Shown here one piece after another: positions 1-6,459 of a DNA stretch of 14,522 bases. The stretch lies in contig CAVAVU010000122.1 of the NCBI GenBank assembly GCA_963592205.1, positions 1 through 14,522 on the forward strand. Direction: 5' to 3'. Under the pieces are notes generated by a model that worked only from the letters and a program-made list of their open reading frames with translations, had not been told where the DNA came from and searched no databases. The DNA comes from Claveliimonas sp963592205. GTDB lineage: Bacteria; Bacillota; Clostridia; Lachnospirales; Lachnospiraceae. The first letter of the stretch is position 1. The number at the start of each line of letters is the position of its first letter. The position numbers and the translations under genes were made by a program.

Positions 1-49
1 CACGTATCCAGCTTGGAAGGCTGGTGTTCTACCATTGAACTACACCCGC
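1..49 (-). tRNA. tRNA-Gly (anticodon UCC), 3' part cut off by the window edge
   Basis: Read on the minus strand from 49 downward, the 5' acceptor strand GCGGGTG is followed by a D-arm with the AGTTCAATGGTAGAA pattern. A 5-bp anticodon stem encloses the loop CTTCCAA, giving anticodon TCC (Gly). The T-arm and 3' acceptor strand lie beyond base 1. It sits 7 bp after the tRNA-Pro gene on the same strand, so the two are probably cut from one precursor. Identity is confident from the anticodon arm; the gene is partial only because of the window limit. Confidence 0.93.
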
Positions 50-56
50 ATAAGTA

Positions 57-131
57 TCGGGGTGACAGGATTCGAACCTGCGACCTCCTGGTCCCAAACC
101 AGGCGCTCTAGCCAAGCTGAGCCACACCCCG
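57..131 (-). tRNA. tRNA-Pro (anticodon UGG)
   Basis: A complete cloverleaf is readable on the minus strand. The acceptor stem CGGGGTG pairs with CACCCCG and has discriminator A at 57. The anticodon loop TTTGGGA gives TGG (Pro). The T-arm carries GGTTCGAATCC. No CCA is encoded (the next bases are TAC), so CCA would be added enzymatically. It is the first gene of a Pro-Gly tRNA unit driven by the consensus promoter at 173-201. Confidence 0.96.
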
Positions 132-172
132 ATGTTCTCGTTATGTTGCGTCATCTCCGTGACACAATATGT

Positions 173-201
173 ATTATAGGGCATGTCTTTCTAATTGTCA
201 A
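173..201 (-). promoter_or_regulatory. Perfect consensus promoter of the tRNA-Pro/tRNA-Gly unit
   Basis: On the minus strand, TTGACA (196-201) and TATAAT (173-178) match sigma-A consensus exactly with a 17-bp spacer. Transcription should start near 165, about 35 nt before the tRNA-Pro 5' end. Just upstream (206-245) lie four A-tracts of 5-6 bases (as read on the minus strand) spaced 9-13 bp apart. These could act as an UP element or bent DNA, as is common for stable RNA promoters. The hexamers are seen directly; the UP role is inferred. Confidence 0.88.
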
Positions 202-264
202 CAACTTTTTCAAGTTTTTTCAAAAACTTTTTTACCGAAGTTTTTCAAGGTAAACCGGGCACCC

Positions 265-306
265 TGTTGCATTTACTCTGAAAAGTCAGGGGTGTTGCAT
301 TTACTC
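265..306. repeat. Two 14-bp direct repeats, 28-bp period
   Basis: TGTTGCATTTACTC occurs at 265-278 and again exactly at 293-306, separated by 14 bp. The pair lies between the tRNA promoter region and the end of the YfcE-type gene. Closely spaced direct repeats that begin with TG and contain GCATTTAC resemble the multiple terminal repeats of IS21-family elements, as far as I recall them. There is no transposase here, so this would be an orphan end. The repeat is certain; its origin is a guess. Confidence 0.6.
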
Positions 307-324
307 CTGCTTGCCCTGTCATAC

Positions 325-804
325 TTACAGATACTTTATCTCAAATGATGCCTTTCCCGCCTCATCCAACGTCATCACCATATAGCTTGGCTGTCTGCCA
401 CTCTGTCTCGGATAGGTCATGCTACCCGGATTCAGCGTAATCAGATCTTCCTCTTCATCCAGATACGGACGGTGTGTATGACCAAACATTACTATATCCG
501 CACCAAGTATCAGCGCTTCTTCTTTAATCTCTTCTATATCGAAGCTCACACCGTATCGATGTCCATGCGTGATCCACACATGATATCTGCCGATTTCAAA
601 CTCTTCCTCTTCCGGCAGATCACAGAGAAAGTCATTATTTCCCGCAATCATATGTACCGGACATCCAGCCATCTGGATCACATCTGCCATCTGATGCTCA
701 ATATCTCCCAAATGGATCAGCATATCCACCGGTCCTTCCGCCTCCAGTACAGTCTGTAGATTACCCAGATATCTGTGGGTATCGCTAACAATCAATATCT
801 TCAT
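325..804 (-). CDS. yfcE: YfcE/MJ0936-type metallophosphodiesterase
   Basis: This 159-residue protein has the full motif set of the small calcineurin-like phosphodiesterases. They are D8-x-H10 (SDTH), G33-D34, GNND (55-58), THGH (79-82) and GHTH (108-111), followed by NPGS. These bind a two-metal centre, and family members hydrolyse phosphodiesters; the physiological substrate is usually unknown. The length is normal for the family. The ATG at 802-804 is preceded by GAAGGGA about 12 nt upstream. It starts 20 bp after the rdgB-type gene ends, so the two are almost certainly co-transcribed, and the preceding methyltransferase gene is 48 bp further upstream. No clean hairpin terminator is visible after the stop. 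Confidence 0.9.
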   Translation of the reverse strand: MKILIVSDTHRYLGNLQTVLEAEGPVDMLIHLGDIEHQMADVIQMAGCPVHMIAGNNDFLCDLPEEEEFEIGRYHVWITHGHRYGVSFDIEEIKEEALILGADIVMFGHTHRPYLDEEEDLITLNPGSMTYPRQSGRQPSYMVMTLDEAGKASFEIKYL

Positions 805-824
805 TATATAGTCTGTCCCTTCTA

Positions 825-1448
825 TTACTTAACCGCATTGCTGGTTTCAATAACTGCACGCATTTTCCGGAGTCCCTCACCACGATGGCTGAGTTCGTTC
901 TTCTTTTCCGGTGCGAGTTCTGCGCTGGTGCATCCGTATTCCAGTAAATAAAAGATCGGATCATATCCAAATCCATTCTCGCCTGCGATCTCGTGTCCGA
1001 TAATGCCTTCCATCGTTCCGCGCACTACTTCTGTGCTTCCATCCGGAAATGCCGCCGCAATAGCACACACAAAACGCGCCGTACGCTTCGCATCCTCTAC
1101 GCCTTCCAGACGGTCTAAAAGTGCCTGATTCTTAATATCATAAGAAGTATCCTCTCCCATATAACGCGCAGAATAGATGCCAGGTTCTTTATTCAGATAA
1201 TCGATCTCAAGCCCGGAATCATCTGCCATTACGATAGCATCCTCGTATTCCGGCATCTGACGTGCGATCTTCGCAATCTCCGTTGCCTTGATCATTGCAT
1301 TTTCCTCAAAGGTACTTCCATCCTCTACCACATCTGCCTGAATTCCGGCTTCTTTCTGTGACAGAATCTCCATCCCAAGATCTGCAAGAATCATTCGAAT
1401 CTCGACCATCTTATGCGCATTTCCCGTTGCAAATATTATCTTTCCCAT
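825..1448 (-). CDS. rdgB: XTP/dITP diphosphatase (RdgB/HAM1 family)
   Basis: This 207-residue protein is of the Ham1/RdgB pyrophosphatase family, which cleaves non-canonical purine triphosphates (XTP, ITP, dITP) to monophosphates and keeps them out of nucleic acids. Visible motifs are the N-terminal TGNAHK (8-13), the central ADDSGLEID metal/nucleotide site, GENGFGYDPIF, and the C-terminal EKKNELSHRG. The length is typical. The start ATG (1446-1448) has only a weak purine-rich region upstream. It lies 48 bp after the methyltransferase gene and 20 bp before the YfcE-type gene. The rdgB-yfcE pairing is, to my knowledge, recurrent in Clostridia. Confidence 0.94.
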   Translation of the reverse strand: MGKIIFATGNAHKMVEIRMILADLGMEILSQKEAGIQADVVEDGSTFEENAMIKATEIAKIARQMPEYEDAIVMADDSGLEIDYLNKEPGIYSARYMGEDTSYDIKNQALLDRLEGVEDAKRTARFVCAIAAAFPDGSTEVVRGTMEGIIGHEIAGENGFGYDPIFYLLEYGCTSAELAPEKKNELSHRGEGLRKMRAVIETSNAVK

Positions 1449-1469
1449 AACTGTTCTCTAACCATTCTT

Positions 1470-1502
1470 TCTATATTTACTATCTATATTTAGTATCTAT
1501 TT
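1470..1502. repeat. Short 13-bp tandem repeat (about 2.5 units)
   Basis: The unit TCTATATTTA followed by C/G-TA occurs at 1470-1482 and 1483-1495, with a partial third unit from 1496. The third unit overlaps the stop codon of the methyltransferase gene. It fills much of the 48-bp gap before rdgB. No function is apparent; it could be replication slippage in an AT-rich spacer. Confidence 0.6.
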
Positions 1503-2648
1503 TTCTTTCCGCTTTGGCGGCTTCGGTCCCAGAAACTGGTAATAATATGTCTTCAGCATACCATTATAAATCTTACGGTTCTTGTCCGCTTTTCGTCCAA
1601 AATACCGTTCCGCATCTTCGTAGCTGGTAATCATATACGCTGACCAGGAATCCAGTCTCTTGAAGCTCTCGCCAAACGCACGGTACAGATCCGGCAGATC
1701 CTTCTTATCTTCCAGACGTTCTCCATATGGAGGATTTGTAATAATAAAACCATATTTCTTCGGATGATTCAGATCCTTTACATCTCTCTCCTGGAAATGG
1801 ATCAGATGATCCACGCCTGCTTCTCTCGCATTTCTGCGGGCAATCTTAATCACGGAAGAATCCACATCATACCCCTGAATATCCACTTCGACATCATCAC
1901 AGATCATATCATTCGCTTCATCGATTACATCATACCAATTCTTCTTTGCAATCAGATTATCCCATTTTTCGGATAAGAATGACCGGTTCATACCCGGCGC
2001 AATATTGGCCGCCATCATGGCCGCTTCGATTGGAAATGTACCGCTTCCGCAGAACGGATCCACCAGAATCCGGTCTTTTCTCCACGGTGTCAGCATAATC
2101 AATGCCGCCGCCAAAGTTTCCGTGATCGGCGCCTTGCCGGACACCTCACGGTATCCACGCTTGTGCAATGAGATGCCCGTTGTATCGATTCCTACTGTCA
2201 CAACATCCTTCATTAAAAATACGCGGACAGGATAAGATGCACCGTCCTCCGGGAACCACTCTACGCGGTAACACTCCTGCATTCTGCGCACCATCGCTTT
2301 CTTCATAATAGACTGAATATCCGAGGTACTGAACAGCTTACTCTTAACCGATGCTGCTTTTGCCACCCAGAATTTACCATTCTGTGGAATATAATCTTCC
2401 CACGGAAGTGCTTTCGTTTTATCAAATAATTCTTCAAATGTTACTGCACGGAAGCTTCCCACTTTCAACAGAATACGCTCTGCTGTACGCAGGAAAATGT
2501 TGGCACGGCAGATGGCATCCGCATCTCCGTAAAATGTTACTCTTCCGTCTTCTACTTCTGCAATCTCATAACCCAGATCCAGAATCTCTCTCTTCAATAC
2601 CGCTTCCAAGCCAAAATGACAGGGAGCGATCAATTCCATTTTCTTCAT
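1497..2648 (-). CDS. THUMP-domain class I SAM-dependent RNA methyltransferase (RlmL/YpsC-like)
   Basis: About 383 residues with the COG0116 layout. An N-terminal region plus THUMP domain (roughly residues 40-150) is followed by a Rossmann methyltransferase. The SAM-binding DPFCGSGT lies near 197-204 and the catalytic NPPYGE near 305-310, the latter typical of N2-guanine or N6-adenine RNA methylation. Relatives such as the E. coli RlmL N-terminal half methylate 23S rRNA G2445; the exact target here is inferred. I chose the ATG at 2646-2648 because AGGAAA (2652-2657) sits 3 nt upstream, whereas an in-frame ATG at 2658-2660 has no Shine-Dalgarno site. It is the first gene of the probable operon with rdgB and yfcE, driven by the promoter at 2698-2727. 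Confidence 0.9.
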   Translation of the reverse strand: MKKMELIAPCHFGLEAVLKREILDLGYEIAEVEDGRVTFYGDADAICRANIFLRTAERILLKVGSFRAVTFEELFDKTKALPWEDYIPQNGKFWVAKAASVKSKLFSTSDIQSIMKKAMVRRMQECYRVEWFPEDGASYPVRVFLMKDVVTVGIDTTGISLHKRGYREVSGKAPITETLAAALIMLTPWRKDRILVDPFCGSGTFPIEAAMMAANIAPGMNRSFLSEKWDNLIAKKNWYDVIDEANDMICDDVEVDIQGYDVDSSVIKIARRNAREAGVDHLIHFQERDVKDLNHPKKYGFIITNPPYGERLEDKKDLPDLYRAFGESFKRLDSWSAYMITSYEDAERYFGRKADKNRKIYNGMLKTYYYQFLGPKPPKRKEK

Positions 2649-2697
2649 ATATTTCCTCATTTATGTATCATTATCAGGTTACTGTTATTACCTATTC

Positions 2698-2727
2698 ATA
2701 TTACTTGCACCTGACTGTACTTGTCAA
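2698..2727 (-). promoter_or_regulatory. Sigma-A promoter of the methyltransferase-rdgB-yfcE operon
   Basis: On the minus strand TTGACA (2722-2727, perfect -35) is followed after 18 bp by TAATAT (2698-2703, 4 of 6 matches). This predicts a start near 2690 and a leader of about 42 nt to the ATG at 2648. Confidence 0.7.
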
Positions 2728-2797
2728 GAAAGCAGCCTCCTTATTTTAACTCTTATGCCAGATCTTTATTCAGCCCGCCTCTCAGCTCCTAACTTAA

Positions 2798-2824
2798 GAA
2801 CCGGTGCGCCTCACGCACCGGTTC
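2798..2824 (-). terminator. Strong hairpin after the Asn-rich gene
   Basis: A perfect 11-bp stem, GAACCGGTGCG paired with CGCACCGGTTC, encloses a 5-base loop. It lies 17 bp past the stop of the Asn-rich gene and upstream of the next promoter. The following minus-strand bases (TTAAGTT) are only weakly T-rich, so intrinsic termination is likely but not certain. Confidence 0.65.
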
Positions 2825-2840
2825 CTCGTTACATCTCTTA

Positions 2841-3047
2841 CTATCTGTCGCTGTAATTCATGCCGTTTCTGTCTGACGAATTGCAGTCGGATGCATTTCT
2901 GTTGGATGCGTTTCTATTCGACGCATTTTTGTTGGATGCATTCTTATTCGATGCATTTCTGTTTGACGCGTTGCGGTTAGATGCATTGCGATCGGATGCA
3001 TTTCTGTTAGATGCATTCTGATTTGAAGAATTCTGGTTATTTGCCAT
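2841..3047 (-). CDS. Small Asn-rich pentad-repeat protein, function unknown
   Basis: This 68-residue protein is built almost entirely from the five-residue unit N-[A/S]-S-[N/D]-[R/K/Q]. Eleven units run from residue 6 to 60, flanked by MANNQ and a short tail NGMNYSDR. One unit carries the only Cys. The composition is basic and very polar, with no signal peptide or membrane segment. I do not recognise a family. The gene looks real: GGAGG lies 8 nt before the ATG, a TATAAT box lies upstream, and a strong hairpin follows. Small Asn/Ser-rich proteins occur in spore-forming Clostridia, so a spore-associated role is possible but is only a guess. The pentapeptide-repeat (A-D/N-L-x-x) family does not match. 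The 15-bp DNA periodicity suggests growth by tandem duplication. Confidence 0.8.
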   Translation of the reverse strand: MANNQNSSNQNASNRNASDRNASNRNASNRNASNKNASNKNASNRNASNRNASDCNSSDRNGMNYSDR

Positions 3048-3180
3048 GACTTTTTCCTCCTAATCCTTAATGATTACGAGGCTTATTGTTACCGTTTTCC
3101 GGCAGACTATACATCCATATCCGGAATATTACTTATTTTAAAATTTCCTTAATTTTTTCTTGCATTTTGCGACGCACTAT

Positions 3181-3216
3181 ATTATACTAAATCATGTAGA
3201 AAGCAAGCCTTTCTAC
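3181..3216 (-). promoter_or_regulatory. Promoter -10 box and overlapping palindrome upstream of the Asn-rich gene
   Basis: On the minus strand a perfect TATAAT (3181-3186) lies about 134 nt upstream of the Asn-rich gene. No good -35 hexamer sits 16-18 bp further up. Instead, that position is covered by an 8-bp perfect inverted repeat, GTAGAAAG (3196-3203) and CTTTCTAC (3209-3216), with a 5-base loop. This suggests a promoter dependent on an activator or controlled by a dimeric regulator; that is inference. Confidence 0.5.
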
Positions 3217-3246
3217 AACCCCTTATTAATTATTTATACTCCCCTC

Positions 3247-3276
3247 AAAAGACCGATGCTCCCCCATCGGTCTTTT
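3247..3276 (-). terminator. Rho-independent terminator of the DUF1700 gene
   Basis: A 12-bp perfect stem (AAAAGACCGATG with its complement) around a 6-base loop lies 27 bp after the stop codon. The A/T arms supply a short U tract in either direction, so it could be bidirectional. Confidence 0.85.
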
Positions 3277-3302
3277 ACTTTCCATGTTCTTTTGTGATTC
3301 TT

Positions 3303-3758
3303 TTATTCTTTCAATCTTCTTATGAAATTAAACAGCAAGATCACTACCAGTACAGGCACTACAATTGGCATTACCAATGAAATAATTCCTCCGATCACAG
3401 CTACAACAAGCAATACAATTCCGATGATTCCAAGTATCAATAGCAGCTTCTGCCACCAGCTTCCGATCGTATAGCTATGAACATTATAAGAACTATCCTG
3501 GCGTTCGGAAGATGCGCCTGCACTTCGATAAGCACTGTAATCCTCTGTTACATTCTTCTGACCGGACATATCGATCACAGACTGTGCAATCACCCACGGG
3601 TCACCAAGCTCATCCAATACCTCCTGCTCACCGCGTCCTTTACGCATTTCATCATCGATATAGCTACTGTAATAATTCACATTCTCACGCACTGTCGCTG
3701 CATCCAGATCATTCTCCAATGCTTCCTGTAATTTTATTATAAATTCATTTTTTGTCAT
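3303..3758 (-). CDS. DUF1700/HAAS-domain membrane protein
   Basis: The protein has 151 residues. Residues 1-65 form the HAAS-type helical domain, with the characteristic start MTKNEFIIKLQ and a central LGDPW motif. Residues about 65-100 are a polar Ser/Tyr-rich linker. Residues about 102-147 form one long or two closely packed hydrophobic membrane segments ending in RRLKE. Many HAAS/DUF1700 genes sit beside a PadR-family repressor and are thought to act with it in membrane or envelope responses. No PadR gene is present here, so the gene stands alone. The start ATG has GGAGAG about 10 nt upstream. A promoter lies at 3824-3852 and a terminator follows. The function is not established. Confidence 0.85.
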   Translation of the reverse strand: MTKNEFIIKLQEALENDLDAATVRENVNYYSSYIDDEMRKGRGEQEVLDELGDPWVIAQSVIDMSGQKNVTEDYSAYRSAGASSERQDSSYNVHSYTIGSWWQKLLLILGIIGIVLLVVAVIGGIISLVMPIVVPVLVVILLFNFIRRLKE

Positions 3759-3823
3759 AATCAGACTCTCCTTCTATTCATCCAAGGTTAAGCTTCTGTC
3801 GTCATAACAAAAGCCCTGCACTT

Positions 3824-3852
3824 AGAATACCATACCTGTCTATGGAATCCAA
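3824..3852 (-). promoter_or_regulatory. Putative promoter of the DUF1700 gene
   Basis: On the minus strand TTGGAT (3847-3852) and TATTCT (3824-3829) are separated by 17 bp; each matches the consensus at 4 or 5 positions. The predicted leader is about 60 nt. It places transcription initiation downstream of structured repeat copy 1. Confidence 0.5.
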
Positions 3853-3881
3853 GCGCAAGGCTCTTAAGAAATTTTAATATT

Positions 3882-4055
3882 TTATGATGCCAGGGACCAA
3901 AAGTCTAAATCCACATGAGCTTGCTCATAAGTGGATGAAAGACCTTGGGTCCCGCCCCCTATATGAGCCTAAAAGTGGGATGTAATCCCACGATATGCGA
4001 ATTATTGGGAGGATTGTGAGAGTGCATAGCACGAAACAATCCGTTGGCATCATAA
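3882..4055 (+). repeat. Structured intergenic repeat, copy 1 (174 nt)
   Basis: The element is bounded by a 10-bp inverted pair, TTATGATGCC (3882-3891) and GGCATCATAA (4046-4055). Inside are three hairpins. A long imperfect one (3893-3953) has stems GGGACC, ATCCAC and GAGC, each with its complement. A 7-bp stem GTGGGAT/ATCCCAC lies at 3975-3991. The third, GGATTGT/ACAATCC (4011-4042), encloses GTGC/GCAC. The second copy (8843-9016, opposite strand) is also 174 nt and about 85% identical by hand alignment. No ORF fits it. It lies between the 3' end of glutamine synthetase and the promoter of the DUF1700 gene. It may be a noncoding RNA or a miniature REP/MITE-like element. Confidence 0.85.
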
Positions 4056-4076
4056 GTTGGGGGCTTTGACCCCAAC
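4056..4076 (-). terminator. Hairpin just after glutamine synthetase
   Basis: A 7-bp perfect stem GTTGGGG/CCCCAAC with a 7-base loop begins 8 bp after the stop codon of the glutamine synthetase gene and directly abuts repeat copy 1. It has no U tract, so it may protect the 3' end or terminate inefficiently. Confidence 0.5.
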
Positions 4077-4083
4077 ATCAACT

Positions 4084-6195
4084 CTATACTTCAAACATCA
4101 GATCACCGTAAGATGGCATTGGCCATGCTTCCTTATCCACGATCATCTCCAGCTTATCAACCGGTGCACGGAGTGCTTCCATAGCCGGAAATACTGTGAA
4201 TTTAAAGAATTTAGCCTGTTCTTCGCCTTCTTCTTTGGTTGCTGCTTCATCTGTCACTTTGATCAGCGCTGCAAGTGCCTCTTTCGTTTCCTTAAGAAGT
4301 GCACCTACTTCTGCCAGTGTCTCTGCCTGTACGCTTGCATCTGCGCCTGCTGCCTTAACTGCAACAACAGTGTCTGCCAGTGTCTTGGTGTACTTGATGA
4401 TCGCCGGAACGATCTGCTTGCTTGCCATATCGATCATCGTCTTTGCTTCGATATTGATTACCTTCGCATAGTTCTCATACTTAATCTCTACACGGGATCT
4501 CAGCTCAGCCTCTGTAAATACATGGAACTGTTCAAATACCTTGATCGTCTTTTCATCTTCCAGTGCCGGGATTGCTTCAACCATAGACTTGATATTTGGC
4601 AGTCCACGCTTCTCAGCTTCTTCTACCCAGTTGTCAGAGTATCCGTCACCATTAAAGATGATTCTCTTATGCTCTGTTGCATACTTCGTGATCAGTTCGC
4701 TCAGCGCTTTATCGAAGTCGTCTGCGTTCTCCAGTACATCACATGCCTCCGAAAATGCTTCTGCAACGATGGTGTTAAGTACAATGTTCGGTGATGCAAT
4801 AGAATCTCTTGATCCTACCATACGGAATTCGAATTTATTACCGGTAAATGCAAACGGTGATGTACGGTTACGGTCTGTAGCATCCTTAACAAGGTCAGGA
4901 AGTGTATCTACTCCTGTCTCCAGAACGCCGCCCTTTAAGCTATGTGTTGCTGATCCAGTCTCAATGATCTGCTCCAGCACATCCTCAAGCTGTTCGCCAA
5001 GGAATACGGAAATGATTGCCGGTGGTGCTTCATTGGCTCCCAGTCTGTGGTCATTACCCGGATCGGCTGCAGACTCACGAAGCAGTGCTGCGTGATCATC
5101 TACTGCTTTCAGGATACATGTAAGTACAAGCAGGAACTGCAAGTTCTCGTGAGGTGTCTTACCCGGATCCAGCAGGTTCTTGCCATCATCTGTTGTGATA
5201 GACCAGTTGTTGTGTTTACCGGAGCCATTTACTCCTGCAAACGGTTTCTCATGAAGCAGGCACTTCATGCCATGCTGACATGCAACTCTCTTCAATGTCT
5301 GCATTACCAGATGGTTGTGGTCAACTGCCAGGTTACACTCTGCATAGATCGGTGCCAGCTCATGCTGTGCAGGAGCCACTTCATTATGCTGTGTCTTTGC
5401 TGTTACGCCGACTTTCCAAAGCTGTTCATTGACATCCTTCATGAATCCTGCGATTCTCTGACGGATAGTTCCGAAATAATGATCATCCAGTTCCTGTCCC
5501 TTCGGAGGCATTGCTCCAAACAGTGTACGTCCTGTATAGATCAGGTCTTTTCTCTTCATAAACTTCTCAGCGTCTACGAGGAAGTACTCCTGCTCTGGTC
5601 CTACGGAAGGAGTTACTTTCTTAGCTGTTGTATTGCCAAAGAGACGAAGAAGTCTCAATGACTGTTCGTTAATTGCCTGCATGGAACGAAGAAGCGGTGT
5701 CTTCTGATCCAGTGCCTCTCCTGTGTAGGAGCAGAATGCTGTAGGAATACAAAGTGTTGCGCCTGCTGCATCATGTCTTACAAATGCAGGTGATGTACAA
5801 TCCCATGCTGTATATCCTCTTGCCTCAAATGTTGCACGAAGACCGCCTGAAGGGAAAGAAGACGCATCCGGCTCGCCCTTGATCAGTTCTTTACCGGAGA
5901 AGTTCATAAGCACCTTTCCGTTCTCCATCGGTGCCGAAATAAATGAATCATGTTTCTCTGCTGTAACACCAGTCAGTGGCTGGAACCAGTGAGTGTAGTG
6001 AGTAGCGCCCTTTTCAATCGCCCACTCTTTCATCTCATGTGCAATGACATCAGCGGTAGCCAGATCCAATTCCTGACCCTCCTGGATCATTCTCTTAAGA
6101 TCCTTGTATACTTTCTTAGGAAGTCGGCTCTGCATCACTGTATCGTTAAATACATCTTCACCAAATATTTCTGCTACGTTTATTACATCACTCAT
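4084..6195 (-). CDS. glnN: Type III glutamine synthetase
   Basis: This 703-residue enzyme makes glutamine from glutamate, ammonia and ATP in the cytoplasm. Its length fits the GSIII class (about 700-730) rather than GSI (about 450). Catalytic-domain motifs are present in order: GPEQEYFLVD (199-208), HNEVAPAQHE (270-279), GVNGSGKHNNWS (321-332), RLGANEAPPAI (384-394) and DRNRTSPFAF...KFEFR (441-458). The long C-terminal helical region specific to GSIII follows. I place the start at ATG 6193-6195, where AAAGGAAA lies about 7 nt upstream. The frame stays open a further 26 codons to a TTG with no good ribosome site and inside the promoter. The gene is transcribed singly, with its own promoter (6245-6273). 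No GlnR-type operator is obvious to me. The symbol glnN is used for some type III enzymes. Confidence 0.96.
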   Translation of the reverse strand: MSDVINVAEIFGEDVFNDTVMQSRLPKKVYKDLKRMIQEGQELDLATADVIAHEMKEWAIEKGATHYTHWFQPLTGVTAEKHDSFISAPMENGKVLMNFSGKELIKGEPDASSFPSGGLRATFEARGYTAWDCTSPAFVRHDAAGATLCIPTAFCSYTGEALDQKTPLLRSMQAINEQSLRLLRLFGNTTAKKVTPSVGPEQEYFLVDAEKFMKRKDLIYTGRTLFGAMPPKGQELDDHYFGTIRQRIAGFMKDVNEQLWKVGVTAKTQHNEVAPAQHELAPIYAECNLAVDHNHLVMQTLKRVACQHGMKCLLHEKPFAGVNGSGKHNNWSITTDDGKNLLDPGKTPHENLQFLLVLTCILKAVDDHAALLRESAADPGNDHRLGANEAPPAIISVFLGEQLEDVLEQIIETGSATHSLKGGVLETGVDTLPDLVKDATDRNRTSPFAFTGNKFEFRMVGSRDSIASPNIVLNTIVAEAFSEACDVLENADDFDKALSELITKYATEHKRIIFNGDGYSDNWVEEAEKRGLPNIKSMVEAIPALEDEKTIKVFEQFHVFTEAELRSRVEIKYENYAKVINIEAKTMIDMASKQIVPAIIKYTKTLADTVVAVKAAGADASVQAETLAEVGALLKETKEALAALIKVTDEAATKEEGEEQAKFFKFTVFPAMEALRAPVDKLEMIVDKEAWPMPSYGDLMFEV

Positions 6196-6244
6196 ATTCT
6201 TGTTTCCTTTCCTTTCTTTGTCCAAACAGGAACCTTTGCTTTTT

Positions 6245-6273
6245 ATAATATAGCAAACTTTCTGTTCACGCAA
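6245..6273 (-). promoter_or_regulatory. Promoter of glutamine synthetase
   Basis: On the minus strand TTGCGT (6268-6273) and TATTAT (6245-6250) are spaced 17 bp. The predicted start is near 6238, giving a leader of about 42 nt. Just upstream (about 6293-6308) is a small GGTAC-containing inverted/direct repeat of unknown meaning. Confidence 0.65.
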
Positions 6274-6356
6274 GTGCTTTATACCAAGAACGCCCGGTAC
6301 CGTGTACCGTCAGACTTTCATATAAGCCGAACCCCGATGATCGGATTATATAAAGA

Positions 6357-6386
6357 AAGGCGCTCCAACCTTAGTTGGAACGCCTT
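6357..6386 (-). terminator. Rho-independent terminator of the aldolase gene
   Basis: The stem AAGGCG-x-TCCAAC pairs with GTTGGA-x-CGCCTT around a 4-base loop, with one internal mismatch. On the minus strand it is followed by CTTTATATAA, giving a U-rich tail (TTTCTTT). It lies about 74 bp after the stop codon. Confidence 0.88.
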
Positions 6387-6459
6387 CGTTCTTGTTATGC
6401 CTGTAAGTATATATCAATACTTTTTAAAATGCAAGCAAAAATTATAACATTCTTATGAT

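Noticed and set aside
35..253. Plus-strand frame (72 codons) over the left tRNAs
   Set aside because: It is the reverse complement of tRNA-Pro (the GVTGFEPATSW-type translation is a well-known artefact of tRNA T-arms).
2868..3032. 15-bp periodic DNA repeat considered as a CRISPR or minisatellite
   Set aside because: The period is three times five codons, has no spacers, and translates cleanly into a pentad-repeat protein with its own ribosome site. It is coding.
3882..4055. Structured repeat as a simple rho-independent terminator of glutamine synthetase
   Set aside because: It is far larger than a terminator, lacks a U tract, and occurs again next to unrelated genes in the opposite orientation.
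4057..4794. Long plus-strand frame (245 codons) opposite glutamine synthetase
   Set aside because: It is antisense to highly conserved glutamine synthetase sequence, is rich in Cys/Phe/Leu as shadows usually are, and has no ribosome site or family motif.
6196..6273. 26-residue N-terminal extension of glutamine synthetase from a TTG
   Set aside because: It overlaps the -10/-35 elements, lacks a ribosome site and is not part of the conserved enzyme; the ATG at 6195 has AAAGGAAA upstream.
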